From the NCBI GenBank assembly GCA_030447525.1, contig JAUJOR010000010.1:62001-126000 (forward strand): a stretch of DNA of 64,000 nucleotides. Reading direction: 5' to 3'. The first letter of the stretch is position 1. Each line of letters opens with the position of its first letter. Of this stretch, positions 17,781 to 27,601 are shown one piece after another. The translations under genes and the position numbers were made by a program. The notes below the pieces were generated by a model. The model worked only from the letters and a program-made list of their open reading frames with translations, ran no database searches and had not been told where the DNA came from. The stretch is from Chloroflexota bacterium (GTDB lineage Bacteria > Chloroflexota > UBA11872 > UBA12225).

Positions 17781-17866
17781 CTTTTGTGCCCGGCGAGGCA
17801 CCAGCAGGGCATGAACTCGGAACGCCGTACTACCTGGCCGATGGAACGATGGAGCGTGTTCTCACC
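17781..17866 (-). promoter_or_regulatory. Conserved leader-like element, copy B (upstream of ROK kinase)
   Basis: The copy is the near-identical counterpart of 14033-14118, read on the reverse strand, and ends 39 bp before the chosen ROK start. The GTGCC/GGCAC hairpin is kept although its loop differs. Here CCTGCTG can pair with CAGCAGG just downstream, enclosing that hairpin in a longer stem. The ribosome site follows within 30 bp, so a structure here could affect translation. Confidence 0.5.
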
Positions 17867-17905
17867 GGCCGATGGGGGACCGCCCCCGGCATGCTACCAC
17901 GCCCC

Positions 17906-18952
17906 TCAGGCCGGGACGGTCAGTGACCGGCGCAAGGTCTTCGGCTCAGGGCAGGCGGCCCACTGATCACGGAAGGTGGGCAGGCACGCCTCCCGCTCGT
18001 CTTGGTAGCGGCTGATGAGGCGGGCGATGGGCGCGGCGTCCGTGGCCGGGGGCCGGGCGCCGTCCGTGGAGCGATCCAGGGGTAGCCCTGGCTCGGCCGC
18101 TACCTCCTGGATCATTCCCAGGAGGAAGGTGACGGCGATGTCGGCGTCGTGGACCTCGCCCAGGGTGTCCTGGATGTCCTTTAGACGGGCGATGGTCTCG
18201 TCCACGGCGTCCCCAAAGGCGGGGGCGAAAGCCTCGCAGGTGTAACGGGCGCGCTTGGCGGCGATGCGCACCTCGTGCAGGTCGGTGACACTCGGCGCCA
18301 GCAGCGCGCTCTGGTGACCGTAGAGGCGGCGCAGGGCGCGGACGATCAGGCGCGGGGCGCAGCGGGCGACCGACTTGCGCCTGCCGGCCCCCTCCCGGCG
18401 GGCCAGACTGTCCAGGGAGTGATGAAAGTCAGTGCGCAGGTAGGACAGCGCCCCGCTATCCAGCAGGGCGCGCAGCTCCTCCCGCGCTGCCCCCCGCTCC
18501 CGCTCTCGCGAGGCGATCAGGCGCTCCAGGGCCGGCCAGTCCGCCTCCGGGGCCGCCAGGGCATGTTTTCTCAAGGCGGCGCCGAACACGTCCAGATCTC
18601 GCACCCGCCCCAGGGCGGTGGCCAGAATTTTCAGATCTCCGTTGGCCCGCTCTAGGTCGACGGCCCCGGCCATGGCCTCGCGGAAGACACGGCGCGCCGC
18701 CCGCAGGCGGCGCGTGGCGACGCGCATCTTGTGCACGTCCTCCGGGTCATCGCCGGCTCGCACCCCCGGCTCGTGCGCAAAGATCCGTTCCAGCTGCTCC
18801 AACATCACCCGCGCCACGGCCACGGCCAGGGGCAAGGCGGCGAAGGCCGCAGGATCGGTAGCCGGGAGCGGGGCGCCTGCGGATGGGGGGGGCGCAGCAA
18901 CGGGAGCGACCGCCGCGGCGGGGGCGTGTTCGAGGGTGACACGGGTAGTCAT
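17906..18952 (-). CDS. CHAD domain protein
   Basis: The 348-residue helical protein carries the conserved histidines and basic residues of CHAD domains: DPEDVHKMRVATRRLRAARR near residue 73, GRVRDLDVFGAALRKHAL, FHHSLDSLARR, and a second half with TDLHEVRIAAKRARYTCEAF and KDIQDTLGEVHDADIAV. CHAD domains bind polyphosphate through these basic patches, and some sit in polyphosphate granules. The first ~35 residues are Ala/Pro-rich linker. No CYTH domain or polyphosphate kinase is adjacent. The start is ATG 18952, without a clear ribosome site. Confidence 0.9.
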   Translation of the reverse strand: MTTRVTLEHAPAAAVAPVAAPPPSAGAPLPATDPAAFAALPLAVAVARVMLEQLERIFAHEPGVRAGDDPEDVHKMRVATRRLRAARRVFREAMAGAVDLERANGDLKILATALGRVRDLDVFGAALRKHALAAPEADWPALERLIASRERERGAAREELRALLDSGALSYLRTDFHHSLDSLARREGAGRRKSVARCAPRLIVRALRRLYGHQSALLAPSVTDLHEVRIAAKRARYTCEAFAPAFGDAVDETIARLKDIQDTLGEVHDADIAVTFLLGMIQEVAAEPGLPLDRSTDGARPPATDAAPIARLISRYQDEREACLPTFRDQWAACPEPKTLRRSLTVPA

Positions 18953-18959
18953 GCCCCGT

Positions 18960-19277
18960 CATTCTGTGCACATCCTGTACCACCCCTACAGCTACACTTC
19001 TGGCGGGCCCACCTGGCCAAAGATGCCGCGGGCTTCACCGGCATCGAGGCCGCCGCCAGCGCTCAGGCCAGCGTGCCGCCCGAGGCAACCCACCGGGCGG
19101 CCGACCTGTACGTCCACGTCCTCCAGCAGCCCCGGTTCAGGGGCGGAAGGGTTGCCTGACGCCGCGGCGCTGGTGCAACTGTACGTCCACGTCCTCCAGC
19201 AGCCCCGGTTCAGGGAGCAAGTGGGGGCCCTGGGCCGGGCCTACGGGGCGTGGCTCGCCGCCATCTGGGACGCCTGA
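18960..19277 (+). pseudogene. Broken small gene with internal duplication
   Basis: Two reading frames share the peptide LYVHVLQQPRF. One frame runs through LAKDAAGFTGIEAAASA to a stop at 19157-19159 after the first copy. The other picks up at PDAAALVQ, repeats the peptide and ends GAYGAWLAAIWDA-like at 19277. The DNA shows a 37-bp exact repeat 73 bp apart (19106 and 19179). The simplest reading is one small gene whose segment was duplicated out of frame. The family is unknown. Confidence 0.4.
19106..19215. repeat. Direct repeat, 37 bp, period 73 bp
   Basis: Exact copies at 19106-19142 and 19179-19215, starting CTGTACGTCCACGTCCTCC. The period is not a multiple of three, so the duplication shifts the frame of the small gene in which it lies. 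Confidence 0.85.
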
Positions 19278-19832
19278 CGGGCACGACGTGACCACCCGGA
19301 CGCCCTGGCGGCGGTGAGGAATACGAGCGTGCAGGGTATCACGAAGGGGGCAACTATCGCTGTAGGGATCGCGCTCCCGCGGCCCTAACCTCCCGGAGGA
19401 GGCGTTCCCCGGTCGCCGGTGGTTCCGGATGCTTGCGGTGCGCCACGCGGTTGCCCGGGACGCCGGAAGGGCGACCCGAGCCTTTGGATGGTGACGCACC
19501 CCCGGAACCGGCGACCGGCCACGCGGGCCGACTGGCGCTTACTGGGCGCTGCATTGATCGCCAAGCAGGGGTCACAATGCCCCAGCCTTCGCCGGTGTCG
19601 GCCCGTGTGGTGCGACCAAGAACAACGTAGTCCGGCGTGGTGGAAGGACGGTGGAGGTGGGGTTGGGACGGTGTTGCCCCTCCAGGGTCATGAGGCACCT
19701 GGCCATGAGGCACCTGGCCATGAGGCTACTCCAACTCGAGCGCGCTGCGCCCTTACCAGGGCGCTCCTCTCCGGCCCGGTGCCCCGGACACGGTGTGCGG
19801 CGCGGCGCCGCCGGGGCTGGAGATGGTGGACG
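19278..19832. other. Intergenic region with a 15-bp tandem repeat
   Basis: No convincing gene is seen in these 555 bp. It contains ATGAGGCACCTGGCC repeated in tandem from 19690 (two full copies and half a third), and a CAGGGGTCACAATGCCCC inverted repeat near 19565. It separates the convergent broken gene and ABC permease. Confidence 0.5.
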
Positions 19833-21557
19833 CTACGTCTCGCCGACGTAGGCCAGGCGGCTGCTGCCGAACTGCAGGGCCAGGGCGATCACGCCCAGGC
19901 TGACGGCGATGCCGGCGCCGGGACCGAAGACCCAGGCGGCGAAAGAGAATGACGGTAGCAGGGTGGCGACCACCACCGGCAGGCACAGCAGCCCCCCCAC
20001 GATCCCCGAAAACAGGGCCGACGAAAGGAGAGACAGCAGGCCCCCCCACCCCGAGCCCATCCGCCGCGGGTCGTCCCAGTCCAGGCGGGCCCAGGGGACG
20101 CTGAAGGCCACGCCGAGGGCCAGCATGCCGGTGCCGATGAGCTGGATGCCGAACCAGCCGTACAGGGCCCCGAACGGGCTGAAGCCGAGCCACCAGGCCG
20201 CGCCGGCCATGAGGGCGGTGCTGAGCACGACGAAGGGGATGGCGGCGGCGGCCAGCTTGCCCCCCAGCAGCTCAACGCCGGAGATGGGAGCCACCTTGAG
20301 CAGCCACCAGGAGCGCCCCTCACGGCTGATGCTGGTGGAGGCGATGCGCCCGCAGACGAGGACGGTGGCGGTCAGGATGCCGATGGCGACGAACACCCCG
20401 CGGGGGTCGATGCTCTCGGCCGTCAGGCGCCCCACCTCGGCCACGGGGTTAAAGGTACGCCGGCTACCCCCGGAGAGGAGGTTGATGTACACCGCCGGGA
20501 GGATGATCAAGGGCGAGAGGAGCTGGGCGAAGTTGCGCAGGTCGCGGGGGATGACCCGCCAGTCCTTGAGGGCGATGGCCAGCGCCGCCGGGGCGCGCCC
20601 CAGCCAGCCGGCGCGGGCGGCCTCGCGCGCCGCCCGCGCGCGGGAGCGGCGGGCGTTGCCGCTGCCCTGCATGCGTATCCACCCGCTGGCGTACATCGTG
20701 TCCGCCAGCCAGATGCAGCCGGCGAAGATTCCGAACGTAAGCAGAAAGAAGCCGGCCACGTTGGCCAGGGCCGGGAGCCAGTCTCCCTTGCCGGCTGCTA
20801 CCAGGCCGCGCCCGGCGACGAACGAGGGGACCGGCAGCGCGGCCAGGTTTCTGAGATCGTCCAGGATCGTGCGCGGCTCGATCCCGGCCTCGCGCAGCCG
20901 GGCGCCCCACACCCGGCTGGTCTGGCCCGCCACGCTGCAACTGACGCCGATGAGCGCGGCCACCAGGCCGAGCACCTCCCGCACCCGCCGTGCCGGGGCA
21001 AAGCGTGCCACCAGCATGACCAGCACGGCTCCCAGGCCGGCCGGTAACAGGGGCGCCCCCAGCACGGCCAAGCCGGACAGCAGGTAGAACAGCGGACCGT
21101 AGCGCAAGGCGGCGCCATAGGCGGCCAGGGCCGGCAGGGCCATCACGGCGACGATGGTGTAGTACCAGCCCATCCCGTCCAGGATCTTGCTCACGAACAC
21201 CGCCCGCCGGTCAACCGGGGCGGCCATCAACAGCTCCAGGTCGCTGGCCAGGAAGAGCGAGCCCAGGGCGACGCCGAAGCTGCTCAGGAGCAGGATCAAC
21301 GTGATGGCACTCAAGATCAGCCCGGGGACGAGCCCCTCCAGCGCCGGCTGTGGGAAGCGCCGCAGCACGCTCCCCAGTAGCCAGCCGATGTTCGCCGTCC
21401 CCACGGCGGTAAACCCCATGGCCACCGTCAGGAACAAGGCGGTGATCACCTGGCTGGCCGAGCGCCGGCTGCGGAAGCCGTTCCAGGCCAGCTGCCAGCG
21501 CAGGGTCAACAGGAGCCAGGTATCGGCCGCTAGGGGCCAGACGTCGAGCCGTCTCAT
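19833..21557 (-). CDS. ABC transporter permease (PF16949-type exporter)
   Basis: This ~574-residue integral membrane protein is the partner of the ATPase upstream. I chose the ATG at 21557, since the frame upstream runs through the 15-bp repeats and lacks protein character. It shows about 12 hydrophobic stretches, among them ITALFLTVAMGFTAVGTA, LVPGLILSAITLILLLSS, YYTIVAVMALPALAAYGA, FFLLTFGIFAGCIWLA and GVFVAIGILTATVLVCG. The SDLELLMAAPVDRRAVFVSK loop is typical of this 'putative ABC exporter' family, whose cargo is unknown. An 85-bp gap from the ATPase holds three 15-bp repeats. Confidence 0.85.
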   Translation of the reverse strand: MRRLDVWPLAADTWLLLTLRWQLAWNGFRSRRSASQVITALFLTVAMGFTAVGTANIGWLLGSVLRRFPQPALEGLVPGLILSAITLILLLSSFGVALGSLFLASDLELLMAAPVDRRAVFVSKILDGMGWYYTIVAVMALPALAAYGAALRYGPLFYLLSGLAVLGAPLLPAGLGAVLVMLVARFAPARRVREVLGLVAALIGVSCSVAGQTSRVWGARLREAGIEPRTILDDLRNLAALPVPSFVAGRGLVAAGKGDWLPALANVAGFFLLTFGIFAGCIWLADTMYASGWIRMQGSGNARRSRARAAREAARAGWLGRAPAALAIALKDWRVIPRDLRNFAQLLSPLIILPAVYINLLSGGSRRTFNPVAEVGRLTAESIDPRGVFVAIGILTATVLVCGRIASTSISREGRSWWLLKVAPISGVELLGGKLAAAAIPFVVLSTALMAGAAWWLGFSPFGALYGWFGIQLIGTGMLALGVAFSVPWARLDWDDPRRMGSGWGGLLSLLSSALFSGIVGGLLCLPVVVATLLPSFSFAAWVFGPGAGIAVSLGVIALALQFGSSRLAYVGET

Positions 21558-21594
21558 CAACAGTGGCCCGAGATGAGACGACTGGCCGCACGCC

Positions 21595-21639
21595 GGCATC
21601 CGGCGGACCGGCATCCGGCGGACCGGCGTCCGGCGGACC
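21595..21639. repeat. Three tandem 15-bp repeats
   Basis: GGCATCCGGCGGACC occurs twice and GGCGTCCGGCGGACC once, in direct succession between the ATPase stop and the permease start. The permease ribosome site lies beyond them. Confidence 0.9.
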
Positions 21640-21642
21640 GAC

Positions 21643-22485
21643 TCACGCCAGCACCTCCGCCAGCTCCCGGTACTCCGCCCCGCCGGTGAGGCGCAGAAAG
21701 ATGTCCTCCAGCGAGCCGGAGCTGTCGCCGCGCAGCTCGGCAATTGTCCCGGCGGCGACGATCGCCCCCCGGTCGATGATCGCCACGCGGTCGCACATCC
21801 GCTCGGCGATCTCCAGGATGTGCGTCGAGAAGAAGACGGCCGTCCCGCGGTCGCGCAGGCGTACCAGGAGATCCTTCATGATCCGCGCCGAGCGAGGGTC
21901 GAGCCCCACGGTCGGCTCGTCCAGGAACAGCACCGGCGGGTCGTGGAGGAGGGCCCCGGCCAGGGCCAGCTTCTGCTGCATCCCGTGGCTGTAGCCTTCT
22001 ACCAGGTCGCTGGCGGCGTCCGTTAGCTCGAACAGCCGGAGCAGCTCGGCGGCGCGCCGCTCCGCCCCTTTAGTGGGGACGCGGTACAGCCGTCCCATGA
22101 AGCGCAAGTACTCCCATCCCCGCAGCTTGCCGTACAGGCTGGGTGTGTCCGGGACGTAGCCAAACGAGGCCTTGGCCCTGACCGGCTCCCGTTGCACGTC
22201 GTGCCCCATGATGGCCGCCCGCCCGGCGGAGGGGCGCAGAAGCCCGGTGAGCATCTTGATGGTCGTCGTCTTGCCGGCCCCGTTGGGCCCCAGGAACCCG
22301 ACGATCTCCCCCCGGCGTACCGTCAGGTCGACGCCCCGCACCGCCTCGTGCCTGCCGTACACCTTGCGTAGACCGGCGGCGACAATCGCCTCCGAGCCGG
22401 CCGGCGCCGGGGCGCCGGGCGAGCTGGGAGGCGCGGGGGCGCCGGATGGACTGTCAAGGCCAGAAGAGAGCGCCGGGATAGACAT
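21643..22485 (-). CDS. ABC transporter ATP-binding protein
   Basis: The nucleotide-binding domain has Walker A GPNGAGKTTTIK, the signature YSHGMQQKLALAGALL (SHGMQQK in place of SGGMxxR), Walker B VLFLDEPTVGLDPRS and the H-loop STHILEIAER. It powers the membrane partner encoded 85 bp downstream. The first ~30 residues (SSPGAPAPAGSEA) are disordered. The C-terminal LRGDSSGSLEDIFLRLTGG is typical of ABC-2 exporter ATPases (CcmA/DrrA group). It is separated by 67 bp from the GT39-like gene upstream, so one transcript is possible. Confidence 0.95.
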   Translation of the reverse strand: MSIPALSSGLDSPSGAPAPPSSPGAPAPAGSEAIVAAGLRKVYGRHEAVRGVDLTVRRGEIVGFLGPNGAGKTTTIKMLTGLLRPSAGRAAIMGHDVQREPVRAKASFGYVPDTPSLYGKLRGWEYLRFMGRLYRVPTKGAERRAAELLRLFELTDAASDLVEGYSHGMQQKLALAGALLHDPPVLFLDEPTVGLDPRSARIMKDLLVRLRDRGTAVFFSTHILEIAERMCDRVAIIDRGAIVAAGTIAELRGDSSGSLEDIFLRLTGGAEYRELAEVLA

Positions 22486-22552
22486 ACGCCCAGTTGCTAC
22501 AAGTCTACGGCCCGCACCGCAGTCACACGTACTCCTGGCTTGCCAAACCCGC

Positions 22553-24223
22553 TTAGCAGTGGGCGCGGGAGGTGATCACCCGGTACCACTTGACCATCGC
22601 CCGGTCGGCTCCCTCGGGCGGGGCGCGGATGTTCCAGAGGAGGTACCAGCGGGCGATGCGCTCCAGGCGATAGGTGGCGTTCTCCTGCTCCAGGGGCAGG
22701 AGGTAAGGGAGGGGGGAGCAACGGTCGTCCAGGAGCAGGAAGAGCCGGCTGAGGTCGGCCACGCTGTTGACGCGCCCGGTTCCGGCCGGGTAGCGGTCGA
22801 CCCGTTCCCCCCAGATGGTGGCGACGGAGGGGGCCAGGACGATGCCCTCCCCGGCGAAGTAGGTTACGGGGTACGCCGTCCAGTAGTCGGCGTACCCGGT
22901 GGTGAGGCCTCGAGCGTCGAGGGCCGCGACGACGCCCTGCACCTCGCTGGCGCGGGCGACGAAGCGCCGGAAGATCCCCTCGGCGTGGGCGTTGAGCCAC
23001 AGGTTGGGGGCGACGACGATGATCAGGGCGGCGAGGGCGCCGGCCCCCTGTTGCGCCAGGGGACGGGCGGGGAGGCGCCGGGCGAGGAGGGCCAGGGCCG
23101 CCCCGGCGAAGGCGAAGCCGAGGTGGGCGGCGGGGGCCAGGTGGCGCACCGTGCCGTGGGCGGCCACGGCGTCCACGACGGCGACCAGGGCGAGGAGCCA
23201 GGCGGCCCGCCAGCGACGGGGCCACCGGTGGGGCGCCGTACGGAGGAGTAAGAGGGTCAGCGGAAAGGCCGTGGCCACCAGCGCCCCCTGCAGCGGGTTG
23301 GCCCCCCCCTCGGCCTCGTTGCCCCCGCCAAAGGCGATGAGCAGGAGCGTCCACAGCGCTTGCGTCCCGCTGCCAACGCCGGGGGCCCCTTCCGTCCCCG
23401 CAGCGGCCCCGTACTTGTGCGCCAGCTGCGTCAGCGAGGGCCAGCCCCGTTGGGCGTTGTACAGCAGCGGGGGTGTGAGGCCCAGGAGCACGGGGGCGAC
23501 GGCGAGGGCCATGCCCCGCGGCTGACGCAAGGGGGGGCAATGCCACCACAGCAAGGCCAGCAGGACGGGGTAGAGGGCCAGGGCCGGCTGCCAGATCCAG
23601 CACAGGAGCCCGGCGACGAGGGAGAAGGCCATCGCCCAGAGCAGGGGCCGCCGAGCGGGGGCCGATGGCGGGGGGGGCAGAAAGGTCTGGAGAAACAGGA
23701 GCAGTGCCCCGCCGTGGAGGGCCAGGGCCAGGGAGAAGCCCCCGCCGGAGTTGGCGTACAGCTTGGCCAGGATCGGGGGGGGGACGGCAACAGGCAGGGC
23801 CGCCAGCCAGGCGGCGGGGCGCCCGGCGAGGTGGCCGGCCAGGGCAAAGGTGATGGGGATCAGGGCGAGTGAGGCCAGCAGCGGTGGGACGACGGCCAGC
23901 CAGGGATGGAAGCCGAAGAGGACGAACAGGGCGGCGATAAGGTACGCCTCTACCGCCCCGAAGTAGTGCTGGCCATAAAAGAAGACCGGCAGCTCCTCTC
24001 CGGACGCGATGTGGCGGGCCATCAAGCCGGGGATGACCTCGTCCGCGTTCATCTCGTCGCTCGTACCCAGGACCCACAGGCGCACGGCCAGGCCGAGCGC
24101 GACGAGGCCGGCCAGGCCAAGGGCCTGCCCCGCGACACTCGTGAAGCCGGCGGGGAGGGGGAGCGACCAGAACGGCAGACGTTGCACCGGACGGGGGAGG
24201 GCCCGTACTGCGGTTCTCGCCAT
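22553..24223 (-). CDS. GT39/ArnT-like polytopic membrane glycosyltransferase
   Basis: The 556-residue protein has about 11-13 membrane segments. The first periplasmic loop carries DEMNADEVIPGLMARHIASG, placed like the catalytic Asp-Glu motif of protein O-mannosyltransferase-like GT-C enzymes, which use polyprenyl-phosphate sugars. A C-terminal soluble region follows (LDARGLTTGYADYWTAYPVT). The product may glycosylate a lipid or surface polymer. It is first in a row with the ABC exporter genes, which would suit export or modification of a glycolipid; that link is inference. Confidence 0.8.
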   Translation of the reverse strand: MARTAVRALPRPVQRLPFWSLPLPAGFTSVAGQALGLAGLVALGLAVRLWVLGTSDEMNADEVIPGLMARHIASGEELPVFFYGQHYFGAVEAYLIAALFVLFGFHPWLAVVPPLLASLALIPITFALAGHLAGRPAAWLAALPVAVPPPILAKLYANSGGGFSLALALHGGALLLFLQTFLPPPPSAPARRPLLWAMAFSLVAGLLCWIWQPALALYPVLLALLWWHCPPLRQPRGMALAVAPVLLGLTPPLLYNAQRGWPSLTQLAHKYGAAAGTEGAPGVGSGTQALWTLLLIAFGGGNEAEGGANPLQGALVATAFPLTLLLLRTAPHRWPRRWRAAWLLALVAVVDAVAAHGTVRHLAPAAHLGFAFAGAALALLARRLPARPLAQQGAGALAALIIVVAPNLWLNAHAEGIFRRFVARASEVQGVVAALDARGLTTGYADYWTAYPVTYFAGEGIVLAPSVATIWGERVDRYPAGTGRVNSVADLSRLFLLLDDRCSPLPYLLPLEQENATYRLERIARWYLLWNIRAPPEGADRAMVKWYRVITSRAHC

Positions 24224-24373
24224 CAGTCGCCGTGGGGCATTATAGGTGCCTTTGGTCTGCTACAAGAAGGCCTAAAAGGTCTAATAGAAGACGTGGCCAG
24301 CTCGAGCAACCCCTGCAGCGATCTGTAGGACGCCAAGCTTGATTGAGTTGATGGAGGAATGGAGGAGAGGACG

Positions 24374-25189
<816 letters not shown>

Positions 25190-25194
25190 GCCTG

Positions 25195-25260
25195 GTTTCC
25201 GCGCCCCAGATAGGGCCGAGCGCCCTTTCAGGGCCCCGCGATCGGGGACGTACGAAATCC
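25195..25260. repeat. Palindromic dispersed repeat, copy 1
   Basis: A 66-bp element, about 80% identical to the reverse complement of 61557-61623. Its ends are themselves complementary (CGCGCCCCAGAT with ATCGGGGACGT), so RNA from either strand would form a long hairpin. It begins 6 bp after the SDR stop and lies between convergent genes; a terminator function is possible, though no T-run follows. Confidence 0.75.
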
Positions 25261-25341
25261 AGACTAACGAGATCGAACTCTTGCCGGTAGGGTGGTGTCG
25301 CTCCCGCCGGTCCAGGGCCGCGATCCCCTGGGGCAAGGGAG

Positions 25342-26103
25342 CTATTGGAGGAAGCGCCCCCCGTCGATGACGACGATCTCGCCGGTGACAAACGTGGCTG
25401 AGGTGGCAAGAAAGAGGACCACCTCAGCCACGTCCTCCGGTGTCCCGTTGCGCTGCAGCGGGGTACGCTCGCGGGCGGCGTCGGCGTTCATCGCCCGGCC
25501 GGCGTGCCAGCGGGTCTCGATGAAGCCGGGGGCCACGGCGTTGACTCGGATCTCCGGCCCCAGGGCGGTGGCCAGGCTCTGGGTCAGGGAGAGGACGGCG
25601 GCTTTGGAGGCGCAATAGGCCACGGAGCTCCCCACCGGGCGCAGGCCGGCGATGGAGGCGACGTTGACGATGCTCCCATGGCCCCCCCGCTTCATGTGCG
25701 GTGCCACTGCCCGGCTGGCGAAGAAGGGGGCCTTGAGATTGATCGCCAGCAGGCGGTCCCAGGCCTCCTCGGTCATGGCGTCCAGGTCGTCGTAAGGGGC
25801 GAAGACGGTCGTCCCGGCGTTGTTGACCAAGGTGTCGATCCGTCCCCAGCGCTCCACCGTCTCCGCCACCAGCCGGTCGATCTCCGCCGCAGAGGCGACG
25901 TCGGCCCGGATGGCGACGGCCTCCCCCCCGCCGGCGGCGCGGCACTCCTGGGCCGTCCCCTCCGCCTCGGCCTGGGAGCGGCTGTAGTTCACCGCCACGT
26001 GGGCCCCGGCAGCGGCGAAGGCCAGCGAGCAGGCCCGCCCAATACCCGTGCCACCCCCGGTGACGATCGCCACCTGTCCGGCCATGTCGCCGCGCTCGCT
26101 CAC
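25342..26103 (-). CDS. SDR-family oxidoreductase (FabG-like)
   Basis: The 253-residue protein starts at GTG 26103, with GAGGGAGA just upstream. NAD(P) binding is TGGGTGIGRA with the ARNYSRS-type loop (VNYSRSQAEA) that prefers NADP. Then NNAG, SIVNVASIAG and the catalytic AYCASKAAVL (YxxxK), ending TGEIVVIDGGRFLQ. It resembles 3-oxoacyl-ACP reductase, but its neighbours are sugar-acid genes, so a keto-acid or sugar substrate is plausible. It lies downstream of the dehydratase on the same strand, after 233 bp that contain only a GGTACAGCTCC tandem pair. Confidence 0.9.
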   Translation of the reverse strand: MSERGDMAGQVAIVTGGGTGIGRACSLAFAAAGAHVAVNYSRSQAEAEGTAQECRAAGGGEAVAIRADVASAAEIDRLVAETVERWGRIDTLVNNAGTTVFAPYDDLDAMTEEAWDRLLAINLKAPFFASRAVAPHMKRGGHGSIVNVASIAGLRPVGSSVAYCASKAAVLSLTQSLATALGPEIRVNAVAPGFIETRWHAGRAMNADAARERTPLQRNGTPEDVAEVVLFLATSATFVTGEIVVIDGGRFLQ

Positions 26104-26336
26104 GTTGTCTCCCTCTCGGTCACACTGGTCACCCGGCCCGCTCCAGGCTGGGCGGGTACTGGTACAGCTCCGGTACAGCTCCGCAGCAGTCTGTGGGCCG
26201 GCCCCGATCCACTCGTCCCCCGGCCCGGGAACCTCCGGCGACGTGTCCTGGCCGGTGCATGGCTCTCTCTACGCCCCATCGGGTCGCCGTCGGGAGACCG
26301 CATCCCTCTACGACGTCATGGAGCGCCGGGCGGGGA

Positions 26337-27497
26337 TCAGTCGGGGCCGGCCGTCACGCGGCGCTGGACTCCCGGGGCGGTCAGGATCTCGTCCCGCAGG
26401 GTAATGCCCAGGCCGGGGCCTTGAGGGAGGGCCAGGCGGGCGACCCCGTCCTGCCCCCGGATGATCTCTGGCAGTCCCTGCACCAGGCGCGGGAACACGT
26501 GACGGTAGTTGTAGCGGATCGTCTCCATCAGGTACAAGCTAGGGACGTTGGCGGCCACGTGGGCCGTGGCCACATGGTGCACCGGGCCCCCCTCGTTGTG
26601 TGGCTTGAGCGGGCGCCGGTACGCCTCGGCCATGCCGGCGATGCGCTTCAGTTCGCCGATCCCCCCCGTCCAGGTCAGATCCGGGTTGACGATGTGGGCG
26701 CCCCCGGTCTCCAGCAGGGCGCGGAAGGCAAAGCGGGTGTGCAGGCGCTCCCCTGAGACCACCGGCAGGGGACAGGCCCTGGCAAACTCGGCCTGGGTGT
26801 GGATACTCTCCGGGGAGATGGCTTCCTCGATCCACTGCACCCGGTAGGGCTCCAGCCCACGGGCGATCTGCAGGGCGCAGGGGAGATTCCAGAAGCCGTG
26901 CAGCTCGATGGCCACGCCCATGCGGTCGCCGACGCGCTCCCGGATGGCCCGCACCGGTCCCAGGCCCTGCTCGAGGTCGGCCAGGGCCAGGTACTGACCG
27001 GCGGTGGCGCGGGCGAAGGGGTCGAAGGGCCAGATCTTCATACAGGTGATGCCGTCGTCCAGGAGCTCGGCCGCCAGTCCCCCGGGGTCGTCGTGGAAGC
27101 GCCGGTAGTCGGGGATGGGCTCCCCGCCGATGCAGGTGTTGTAGATGGGGATGGCGTCCCGGCTGGCCCCCCCTAAGAGCTGGTATACGGGCAGGCCGGC
27201 CACCCGGCCCAGGATGTCCCACAGGGCGACGTCGACGGCGGACAGGGCGCGCAGCTCGCTCCCGGCCGGGCTGACTACCCGCAGGGTGTCGTACATCGCT
27301 GTCCACAGGCGATCGATCTGCAGGGGATCGGCCCCCACCAGGAAGCGCCGTGCCAGGTCGTGGACGATCACCTCGGCGGCTGCCCCATAGTGACCCACCT
27401 CGCCCAGCCCCACGATCCCCTCGTCCGTCCGCACCTGGAGCCAGACGAAGCGCGGGTAGTCCGGGTGCCGCAGCGTCTCAACGCGTTCGATCTTCAT
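26337..27497 (-). CDS. Enolase-superfamily sugar-acid dehydratase (MR subgroup)
   Basis: The 386-residue protein is a mandelate racemase/muconate lactonising enzyme relative. The metal carboxylates are in VAIELHGFWN, WIEEAISPES and VVSGERLHTR. The general base pair is the aspartate in VNPDLTWTGG and the histidine in RPLKPHNEGG. The second-strand lysine is in CMKIWPFDPF. The N-terminal capping domain starts MKIERVETLRHPDYPRF. These fit acid-sugar dehydratases such as D-galactonate, L-rhamnonate or L-fuconate dehydratase. The exact substrate is not readable. It is divergent (105 bp) from the amidohydrolase. Confidence 0.88.
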   Translation of the reverse strand: MKIERVETLRHPDYPRFVWLQVRTDEGIVGLGEVGHYGAAAEVIVHDLARRFLVGADPLQIDRLWTAMYDTLRVVSPAGSELRALSAVDVALWDILGRVAGLPVYQLLGGASRDAIPIYNTCIGGEPIPDYRRFHDDPGGLAAELLDDGITCMKIWPFDPFARATAGQYLALADLEQGLGPVRAIRERVGDRMGVAIELHGFWNLPCALQIARGLEPYRVQWIEEAISPESIHTQAEFARACPLPVVSGERLHTRFAFRALLETGGAHIVNPDLTWTGGIGELKRIAGMAEAYRRPLKPHNEGGPVHHVATAHVAANVPSLYLMETIRYNYRHVFPRLVQGLPEIIRGQDGVARLALPQGPGLGITLRDEILTAPGVQRRVTAGPD

Positions 27498-27601
27498 GTC
27501 CCTTACGTCTCAGGTCCCACGTCCGTGGCCATAGGGTACGGGGCACAGGGTGGCCGTGCCATCGCCAGGGGCCGTCCGGGGCGCGGTACACTCCCGGCGC
27601 C

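Noticed and set aside
19541..19640. Possible structured RNA near CAGGGGTCACAATGCCCC
   Set aside because: Only a single short inverted repeat; no second copy and no gene in a sensible downstream position.
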